Part shown: positions 1 to 9,300 of the stretch, piece after piece
Position numbering within the stretch: the stretch's first letter is position 1
Layout of the letters: every line of letters begins with the position of its first letter
Source: Bacteroidales bacterium
GTDB lineage: Bacteria > Bacteroidota > Bacteroidia > Bacteroidales > WCHB1-69
Assembly (NCBI GenBank): GCA_017540505.1
Contig: JAFYAW010000006.1
Location: 119,523 to 183,522 of the forward strand
Length of the DNA: 64,000 nt
Direction of reading: 5' to 3'
Notes under the pieces: generated by a model
Told to the model about the DNA's origin: nothing
The model's database searches: none
Seen by the model: only the letters and a program-made list of their open reading frames with translations
Translations under genes and position numbers: made by a program

Positions 1-1
1 T

Positions 2-3000
2 TCCTATACCCAGCAAATCTATCTGGCTTCTGAAATGGGTGGCCCGCGTGATATTCTCAGTGTTGCATTCGATTATGCCTATACCACCCCCATGACTGCC
101 AAGACCAATGTGAAGATATATCTGGGACATACTACGCAGAGCGCATTCACTTCCACCAGCAACTATGTGCCGCTGGCGAACTTGCAGCTGGTCTATAGCG
201 GCAGTCTGAACTGCCAGCAGGGATGGAATACCTTCGTGCTGGACAGCGTCTTCCATTACAACGGCACCGACAATCTGGTGCTTGCGGTGGATGACAACTC
301 CGGCTCGTACAATAGCAGCAGTTACACGTTCCACGTGCATAGTGCGGGGGCATACCGTTCGCTGTATTATTACAGCGACAGCAACAACCCCGATCCGAAT
401 AACCCTACATCGGTAAGTACCAGCAGCAGTTATTCCAACGGTAACCGCAACAATGTGAAGTTCGGTTCCCCGTGTGACAGCGTGGCCGTCTGTATCGCCC
501 CGAATGTGTTTGTGACCAATATTACGGATGTGACCGCCACGGTGGCGTGGGTTCCCGGTTCAACGGAAGACACATGGGAATTCGAGTACAAGTCAGAAAC
601 GGATTCGGCTTGGACCTCCATGGGCCAGGTGACCACATCGCCCATCACATTGACAGGACTTACTTCGGATGTGACGTATTACATCCGTATGCGCTCGCTC
701 TGCTCCAGCAGTGACACCAGCAATTGGGTTGTTGCCACGGCGCACACCATCTGCATGATCACCACCCTCCCGTATGAGGAGAATTTCGATCGAGCCACCG
801 GCTCTGGCACTACCCATACGGTTCCTTGCTGGTCGAAGGGCACCAACTCCAGTACGGCCTATCCTTATCCGTCCAGCAGTTACAGCCAGTCGGCCCCGTA
901 TTCCCTCTATTTCTATGGCACATCCGCATACTATTCATACGCTGTTGCACCCAGATTGTCTGACAATATTCCTACGGACAGCCTCTTCGTCCAATTCTAT
1001 GCATACAAGACTTCTGCCAATTACTTCATTGAATATGGTATGATGAGCAACCCGAACGATATCTCCACGTTTGAGCCTATCGGACGGTTCAGTCCGTCAA
1101 ACCTCTCAACTTGGGAGATGACAGAATTTACTACGGAGAGCTACACGGGTACGGGTCGTTATCTGGCCTTCCGTGTTCCGCAATGGGTTACGGATTATAT
1201 GTATTTGGATAACGTCCGTATTGACTATCTGCCGCATTGCCCACACGTGCGCAACATTGCCGCCACCAATATTTCGAATTCGGAGGCGACTATCACCTGG
1301 CAGGCTGGAGAAGGCGAGCAGGCTTGGGCATACGTATATGGCTTGGCCGACTCGGTGGATCTTACCATAGAAACGCCGATGGACATCTACACCAACCAGC
1401 TTGACCTGCAAGGTCTGTTGTCCAACACCGCGTATGACGTGTATGTGTTCGCCTCCTGCGATGACGGATATTACAGCAATGCGATGAAGATCACGTTCTC
1501 CACGCTTTGCGACCCGATCAACACATTGCCTTACATCCAGAACTTTGATAGTATCCAGGGTGTCACTTCCGGCACGGGATACAACAACTTGCCTGACTGC
1601 TGGAACAGCTTGAATACCGGTACCAACAGCTCGTATCGTGCTTATCCTATTGTTTATAATAGCAGCTCGCTGGCGCAGAGCTCACCCAACTTCATCCGTT
1701 TCTACACATATACAGCTTCAACGATGGCCGACCAGTACGCCATCATGCCGGCATTTGACACCTTATTGTATCCGATTAACAATCTGATGCTCTCCTTCGA
1801 TGCCCGCAAATACTCCACCTCGTATGCCTCGTTCAATCTGGTGGTGGGTGTGATGACGGATGCCTCCGATGCTTCAACGTTTGTGCCGGTGGATACGGTT
1901 GTGATTACGGAAGCCACCTACAACCATTACAATCTTCTGTTCCTGAACACGAATGTGACTAATGGACGCATTGCGCTGATGGCACCCCAGTTTTCCAATG
2001 TGACGTATAACAGCGGCTATGTGGACAACATAAAGCTGGAGGTTAAGCCTGCTTGTCTGTATCCCGTTAATTTCACACACGTGTCGTCCACCGACAATTC
2101 CGTGACGTTGCAATGGGATGTCCTTGACAACGAAACAGCTTGGAACGTGGCGTATGGTCCGCGCGGATTCAATCCGGATTCGCCCAGCTCGGGCGGAATC
2201 ACCGTACAGGCCACCACGCAGACGTTCACGGTGAACAACCTCACGCTCGCCACCGAATACGACTTCTATGTGCAGACGGATTGCGGTGCCGACGGCAACA
2301 GTGTATGGGTAGGACCGATAACCGCCTCTACCAATTTGTGTGTCGTCAGCGACCAGTGCGAATTCCGCTTCGTGTGCTATGACGGTTATGGCGATGGTTG
2401 GAACGACGGTTATATCATTGTGAAACAAAATGGTACCACAGTAGCCAATGTCGAAGCCATTGACCATAGCGGTGCCGGTACTGGCAGTGTGGACACCGTC
2501 CGTGTGATGCTGTGTAACAACACGCCCACCACCCTGACTTGGGTTGAAGGTGATTATGATGATGAGGTTAGTGTGGTTGTTTTGGATAGAGTGGGAAATG
2601 TGATTTATACCCAGCAGGATATGAGTATGATAAGCTCTAACCTGTTGACCACCTTCACCACGGATTGCAATGCGGCACCTCCCACGCCGCCCACACCCGA
2701 TCCGTGCGAAACACCTACGGGCCTGACGGCAACGGATATCACAAAGACCAGCGTGAAGTTGGATTGGGCACAGACGGGTAGTAATGTCGTCAGTTGGACG
2801 ATTAACTACAGGGCGGACGGAGTTTCCCAATTGTCCACCGTGACGGCCACTTCCCACCCGTTCACACTTACGGGACTGGAGCAGCAGGTTAACTACACGG
2901 CGTATGTGGTAGCCAACTGCACCGAGGGTACCAGCGAACCTTCCAACATTGTGACTTTCCGTACCGCTGGCGATGGTATCACCGACTACGATATGTTCAC

Positions 3001-3223
3001 TACGCTTTACCCGAACCCGAACAACGGACAGTTTACAATTAACAATGAACAATTTACAATTAACAATGTGAATGTTTATGATGTGTATGGTAAATTGCTG
3101 AAGACGGTTGAGGCGAATGCCAATATCGTGGAGCTTGATGTGAGAGAGCTCTCCGCCGGCATGTATTTCGTGCGCATCAGCACCGAGAAGGGTGTGGTGA
3201 CGAAGAACTTCGTAAAGAAATAG
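2..3223 (+). CDS. T9SS-sorted FN3/cleaved-adhesin surface protein, 5' end outside window
   Basis: The reading frame is open from base 2 and the start lies upstream of the window, so this is the C-terminal part of a larger secreted adhesin. The first residues (SYTQQIYLASEM) match an internal module of the next gene (near nt 6715), which shows that the in-frame ATG at 35 is not the true start. Modules in order are a jelly-roll-like piece, FN3, an LPYEENFD cleaved-adhesin-like domain (nt ~768), FN3, a second such domain (LPYIQNFD, nt ~1525), FN3, a Cys-containing domain with DGYGDGWNDG (nt ~2340-2660), a final FN3 and a T9SS sorting domain with LYPNP (nt ~3005) ending VKK. Export by T9SS and surface adhesion are inferred from these families. 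A terminator follows the gene. It is a tandem paralogue of the next gene. Confidence 0.88.
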   Translation, partial: SYTQQIYLASEMGGPRDILSVAFDYAYTTPMTAKTNVKIYLGHTTQSAFTSTSNYVPLANLQLVYSGSLNCQQGWNTFVLDSVFHYNGTDNLVLAVDDNSGSYNSSSYTFHVHSAGAYRSLYYYSDSNNPDPNNPTSVSTSSSYSNGNRNNVKFGSPCDSVAVCIAPNVFVTNITDVTATVAWVPGSTEDTWEFEYKSETDSAWTSMGQVTTSPITLTGLTSDVTYYIRMRSLCSSSDTSNWVVATAHTICMITTLPYEENFDRATGSGTTHTVPCWSKGTNSSTAYPYPSSSYSQSAPYSLYFYGTSAYYSYAVAPRLSDNIPTDSLFVQFYAYKTSANYFIEYGMMSNPNDISTFEPIGRFSPSNLSTWEMTEFTTESYTGTGRYLAFRVPQWVTDYMYLDNVRIDYLPHCPHVRNIAATNISNSEATITWQAGEGEQAWAYVYGLADSVDLTIETPMDIYTNQLDLQGLLSNTAYDVYVFASCDDGYYSNAMKITFSTLCDPINTLPYIQNFDSIQGVTSGTGYNNLPDCWNSLNTGTNSSYRAYPIVYNSSSLAQSSPNFIRFYTYTASTMADQYAIMPAFDTLLYPINNLMLSFDARKYSTSYASFNLVVGVMTDASDASTFVPVDTVVITEATYNHYNLLFLNTNVTNGRIALMAPQFSNVTYNSGYVDNIKLEVKPACLYPVNFTHVSSTDNSVTLQWDVLDNETAWNVAYGPRGFNPDSPSSGGITVQATTQTFTVNNLTLATEYDFYVQTDCGADGNSVWVGPITASTNLCVVSDQCEFRFVCYDGYGDGWNDGYIIVKQNGTTVANVEAIDHSGAGTGSVDTVRVMLCNNTPTTLTWVEGDYDDEVSVVVLDRVGNVIYTQQDMSMISSNLLTTFTTDCNAAPPTPPTPDPCETPTGLTATDITKTSVKLDWAQTGSNVVSWTINYRADGVSQLSTVTATSHPFTLTGLEQQVNYTAYVVANCTEGTSEPSNIVTFRTAGDGITDYDMFTTLYPNPNNGQFTINNEQFTINNVNVYDVYGKLLKTVEANANIVELDVRELSAGMYFVRISTEKGVVTKNFVKK
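3028..3069 (+). repeat. Heptanucleotide repeat inside the first adhesin's sorting domain
   Basis: Six in-phase 7-mers (ACAGTTT, ACAATTA, ACAATGA, ACAATTT, ACAATTA, ACAATGT) encode QFTINNE QFTINNV just after the YPNP motif. Confidence 0.85.
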
Positions 3224-3251
3224 TCAAAATTTATACGAGTATAAAAGCCAA

Positions 3252-3285
3252 GGGGCCGATGCTGCAAAGCGTCGGCCCCTTTTTT
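3252..3285 (+). terminator. Rho-independent terminator after the first adhesin
   Basis: An 11-bp G/C-rich stem (3252-3262 with 3269-3279, one G-T pair) and a 6-nt loop are followed by six T residues. It closes the upstream adhesin gene. Confidence 0.9.
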
Positions 3286-3289
3286 GTTA

Positions 3290-3317
3290 TTTGTTAACCG
3301 AAAAATTCGTATCTTTA
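3290..3317 (+). promoter_or_regulatory. Probable promoter of the giant adhesin gene
   Basis: TATCTTTA at 3310-3317 is one base from the Bacteroidota -7 consensus TAnnTTTG. TTTG at 3290-3293 (16-bp spacer) or 3283-3286 (23-bp spacer, overlapping the T-run of the preceding terminator) can serve as the -33 element. The start codon follows at 3370. Confidence 0.5.
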
Positions 3318-3369
3318 CCGCCGTTTTTAATTATACAATACAAATAGAAAAATATAAAATCCCAATAGT

Positions 3370-6300
3370 ATGAAAAGAGCATTTTTTACCCTGATACTGA
3401 TTCTGGCTGGAATATGGATGCTGGAAGCGCAAAACACCTGTCTGGCTCCTACGGGGCTGACGGCATCGCCCAACACGCCGAATACCGGAAACGTGACGTT
3501 GAGTTGGGAGGCGCCACAAAGTCCCTACCAACAGATTCTCAGTTGGGCCACGCCGGCGGCAGCCTCTTCACCTGCAGGATGGGGCAACGGCACCAACGGT
3601 GCGGCAGTGGTACGCTTCACCACCACTGACCTGCAGCCCTATTCGGGCTATGCGCTGACATCCGTGTCGTTTATTCCGGCGATACCCTCTTATCTTTGCA
3701 CCTATACCATCCGGATTTGGGAAAGTGGTTCGGTGAATGAAACCACCTCCACCATCACGCCCGGCAGTTTGGTGCATGAACAAGCTGTTACCCAGAATCT
3801 CACCGTGAACACCCAAAATGTGATTGCGTTGAGCCGTGCCTACAATATCAACCCCTCACGGGAGGTGTGGATCGGAATCAGCTGCCAACTGACCACATCG
3901 GGTATGCCGATTTATGTGGGTACAAATACGGTTGTGCCGTTCAAAAACCTTTGGTTAAACAATATCACCGAGACTTGGGAGGTGCAGACAACGGCCAATT
4001 ATTCCATTTTCGGCATTTTGGAAAGAAACGATTGCATACCCTCTGGCTATAAGGTTTATCGCGATGGAATATTGTTGACATCATCCGCTATCGCACGGAA
4101 CTATTATGTGGATAATCCGCAGGTCAATGATTTATATGAATATGAAGTAACCTCTGTTTATACAAATGGTTGCGAATCAAATCCCGCTAATGTTTCGGTC
4201 CAGTTGGGCAACCCATGTATGCTTTCGCAGCTGCCGTATTGGCAGAATTTTGACAGCTATGTGGGCAACACGGCCACGACGGTGGCCAGTCATGTCTTAC
4301 CTGCCTGCTGGGACTATCTGAACGAAGGCACCACCAATCCGGGTCTTCCTTCCACCTACGCTTCCGAAACCTACGCCCAATCGGGGTTGAATTCCATACG
4401 CTTCAATGTGGGTACAGGTGCTTCGGACGGTAACCAGTATGCCATTCTGCCAAAGATAGACAATGTGGCATATTCTGTCAACAGATTGAAAATGGAATTC
4501 GATGCCCGAAGCTCTTCGGCTACCAATCCGTTCAATTTGGCGGTGGGTGTGATGAGCGACCCCGATGACCCGACCACGTTCCAGCAGGTGGCGTTGTATC
4601 CGGTCAGCGGCACCGATTATACCACCATTCGGGTGGATTTCAGTACCTTTTCCGGTAATGGCGATTATGTGGCATTGAAGGCGTTGAAAGGGACTGTTGC
4701 AAATACCGGTTATATGGATAATGTGATGTTGGGCGATATAGGCTTGTTGCCGAAGCCTGACAGCGTGGTGGCCTCCAATCTTACCACCTCTTCGGTGAAC
4801 TTGTCGTGGCATGAAAGCGGATCCGCCGGCAACTGGATAATAGAATATGGCCTTAAAGGCTTCACCCCTGGCACGGGAACCATGACTGATGCCAACGTAA
4901 CCCATACGGTGATTTCCGGCCTGACTGCCGGCACCGATTATGACTTCTATGTGCGGGCGTTGGGTGTGTCAAACGACACCAGCGCCTACAGCTGGGTATG
5001 CCAGGCGCAAACGTTGTGCAACACGTTGACATCGCTGCCTTATATGGAGGATTTCGACACCTGGCCGGCCGTAACAGGTGGCTCTTCTGTCAACAATCTT
5101 CCGAACTGTTGGAATTTCCTCAACGCGGGTACCAACTGGGTGGGATATCCCGTAGTGTTCAGCAGTGCCACATCCGCTTATTCGGGGGCTAATGCCGTGC
5201 GCTTTTATGCCGCTACTTCAGGTTCGTACGGCAACGGTGACCAATATGCCATCTTGCCGCGCATAGATACGGCAGCGCATCCCATCCGTACCTTGGAACT
5301 GATGTTCAAGATAATGCGGGGAAGCACCACAGCATCATGGTCTTGTCAGGTGAAGGTGGGTGTGATGACCGACCCGACCAATGTCGCCACCTTCACCCCG
5401 GTGAGCACCATCAGCCTTGCCTCAAGTGAAGGCGGTTATCACAACAAGACGGTTTCGTTTGCCTCTTATACGGGTGGTGGTGAATATGTGGCCATCATGT
5501 TGCCGCGTCCAACCAGTGGTACCAATGCGGCCTACGTGGATGACATCCAATTGGATGTGCGCTCCATTTGTGTGAAGCCCGCATCTGTTTCGGTAACGGG
5601 CGTTACGGAATCCTCGGCCACCGTTCGCTGGAACCCGACGGGCTCGGAGAGCAGTTGGGATGTGGTGGTGGTGCCGGCGGGCGACGACCCGTCATCGGGT
5701 ACGATTATGACGTGTAGCACGGCAGAATACGAATTTACCAATCTGACCCCAAGTACCGACTATTGTGCGTATGTTCGCGCAGATTGCGGTTCTACGCAGA
5801 GTCAGTGGACCTTCATGACCCGTTTTGCCACGCGATGCGATGCCATCACCACGCTGCCCTACGTGGAGACGTTTGATTCCTATGGCACAGCTACTTCTTC
5901 CACCGTTGCGGCACCGGGTCCGTTCCCGACCTGCTGGACAAGGGAAAGCAATTACACAAGCCCGTATCCGTTTATATCATCCACCTACAAATACAATGGC
6001 GTGGGATCCTTGTATATGGTGAATGGAAGTGCCACCTGTTACTCTTTAGCGATTTCGGAGGCTTTCGATCTTTCCAATTATAGCGGTACCGATGTGACAC
6101 TCTCTTTCAAAGCGTTGAGAGCTGGTTCTTCTTCAGGTGGCTACGGACGTGTGAACGTGGGCATTATGACCAACCCTGACGATATGAGCACTTTTGTGTC
6201 TCTAAAAAACCTGTTTGCTTCAGATTATCCAGCCACAAGCACTTGGTATGAGCATATTGTCAAGCTGCCATATACTGATCGGACGTTCTATTTGGCCTTC

Positions 6301-9300
6301 TACCAGCCTGCATCGGAAAACAGTTATGTTTACATTGATGACGTGAAAATGGATGTGGCTCCCACCTGTATGGAGCCTTCCGGATTGCGTGTGAGTGAGG
6401 TGACCGGTTCTACGGCCAAGGTGTCCTGGACTTTGGCCCCGTATGGCGTAAGCAATTACATAGTGGAATACGCAGTTTCGGGTAACAACAACTGGTCATC
6501 GCCACAAACGGTAACCGGGACGTCCTGCCGTTTGTCTGAGCTGCAAGCCAGTACTCGTTATGATGTGCGACTTTATTCGGATTGCCAATACGGTACAGGA
6601 ACGCCCTTGGAGATTTCCTTCTACACAGGTTGTGCCGTACCCAACCACACAGAAGTGGGCACAGGTACGACGAACAGTGCCTTTGTGCCGGCGTATAATA
6701 CGTACAAATACAGCTATTCGCAGCAGATTTATTTGGCCAGCGAGATGACGGGTGCACAGGACATTTCCAGCATCAGCTTCCAGTATGCGGGAACTTCGTC
6801 GGCAAAACGGAATCTGACCATCTATCTGATGCACACTTCGGCCACCTCCATAGCCTCCTGGCTTCCCATCACCAACGCCCAAAAGGTCTTTGACGGAACG
6901 GTGGTCTGGCAGCCAAATACGGAAGATTCCGGCTGGAACACCATTCTGCTGGATTCTGTTTTCCATTATGATGGTACCAGTAACTTGGTGCTGATTGTGG
7001 ACAATAACAGCACAGAAACGGGCGGCACGACGGCCAAGAATTTCAAGACGCACACCTCTACCAGCAATATCACCCGCTATGTGAACACCACGTCACTTGC
7101 TTCTGTGGATAATTTCAACCCTTACAATATGTTAGTGGAGGGTACGGGCACAACGGCACGTAACAACATCCGCTTCACCTCGTGCAATGCTGCCACTTGC
7201 GTGCCACCTGTGGCCTGGTTTGACAATGTCAGCAGCACCAGCGTGACTATTGACCTGTCGCCCGGCAACGGCGAGACCGAATGGCTGTTGGAATACCGGG
7301 TGAGTGGGGCTTCCAACTGGACATCGGCGGGCAATATCACCATACATCCTTATTCTCTTGGCAACCTCACGCCGAATACGGATTACCAGTTCCGGCTCTC
7401 TTCCGTGTGCGGCACGAGTACCAGTTTGAGCAAAACCATGCTGAATGCCCATACTCCCTGCACGGAGATCACCGTTCCCTATTTCGATAATTTTGACACC
7501 TACGGGACACCATCCACGACTTCGACGACAGCCTCTCCTGGTCTGTATCCTCCTTGCTGGATGGCACTATGTACTATGGAGAATCCGTTTCCTTATATCT
7601 ATGCCAACCAGCATTACAGTGGGGCTGGATGTCTCTATATGAACGGAACTTCAGCGAACTATTGTTATGCCATCATGCCGCCGATGGAATCCTCGGTCAA
7701 GATGGACAGCCTGCAAATCAAGTTCTTCGCAAGAAAAACCAGCAACAGCTATTACATAGAGGTGGGTATCATGTCAGATCCTGCCGACCGGAGCACATTC
7801 GAGCGGGTGGGAATTTGCTATCCCTTAGTCAAGGACAATTGGGAGTTGATGGAGATTTTCACCACCTCGTATGTGGGAACCGGACGTTATATCGCTTTCC
7901 GCACGCCGTCAGCCCTCTCGTCTGTCATGTATTTGGATGATATTGATGTAAAATACAAGTTGGGTTGTACGTCGGTGGATAATATCAGTGCGTTGGAAAT
8001 TCATCATGATGAGGCCACCATCACATGGACCCCGAGAGGCTTGGAGGGCAATTGGAACTTTGTGTTCGGGCCTAAGGATTCCGTGGATTTGGACAATGCG
8101 ATGGTCAACAGCACTTCCACGAACACGGCGGTTCTTACGAACCTGACGAGCCAAACCGATTACGATGTCTTTATCCAGGCCGATTGCGGTTCCAACTCTA
8201 CCAGCGATTGGATGAAGTACACGTTCACTACCACATGTTCGCCTATTTCCTCGCTGCCATACATTGAGAATTTCGACTCCTATACGGTCACGGGTACGGC
8301 ATATCTGACAGACTGCTGGACGAAATCAACCGACGACCACAATCCGTATCCGTATCGGACTAGTATGTATGCAGCATCTGTTCCTAATGCCATCTATTTT
8401 GCCAATAGTACCGCAGCTTCTTACAGTATGGCGATTTTACAGGAGGTTGACCCGTCTATAGCTATGAACACTTTGCAGGTCACATTCAAGCTGTATGCGC
8501 AGTCGTCGTATTTGAGTACCGCCATGACGGTAGGTGTACTAAGCAACCCATCCGACATTAACACCTTTGTTCCCATCACCACTTTCCATAACACTACCGG
8601 TAATGTTTGGGAGAGCCATACAGCCTCGTTGGCATCCTATAATGGCATTGGTCGGAATATTGCTTTCAAGGCGCAAGGTACCCAAATTCTTTTAGATGAT
8701 GTGTTTATAGACTTCATCTCGAATTGTACTGCTCCCGCCAATGTGACGGTGGGTCAGACAGGGGCTCATGATGCTACGGTTATCTGGACAACATCCACCA
8801 GTAGCAGCGCTTACGAACTCTACCCGGTACCCTACGGCCATAACATCTCCGTGGCAGATGTGACACCGATGGTGGTCACCACATCGCCCTGCACGCTGAC
8901 AGGCCTGACCGCAGGCACGCATTACACGCTCTACATACGTAGCGTGTGCGCGAACAATGCCGGCTACTCGAATTTCGTGCAGGTACCCTTCCAGACCGAG
9001 TGCGAACCCATCAACCAGATGCCGTGGATGGAGAACTTTGATGCGGAAGACGGGGTGACATCCACCTCTTCCCCGAACAACCTGCCCTTGTGCTGGGGAT
9101 ATATCAACGAGGGTGGCGCAACATCCACATCCTACGATGGTTTCCCGTTGGTGTACAGAACTTCCTCTTTGTCCCAATCCGCCCCCAATGTTCTTTATTT
9201 CAACAGAGGGACTTTGTCTAACTATTATTCCGACCAGTATGCCATTCTGCCGGAAATCGACACCACCCTCTTCCCGTTGCAGACATTGGAACTCTCGTTC

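Noticed and set aside
1874-3052. 392-residue minus-strand frame opposite the first adhesin
   Set aside because: It is antisense to FN3 repeats, has Arg/His/Ile-biased composition and no recognisable start or domain.
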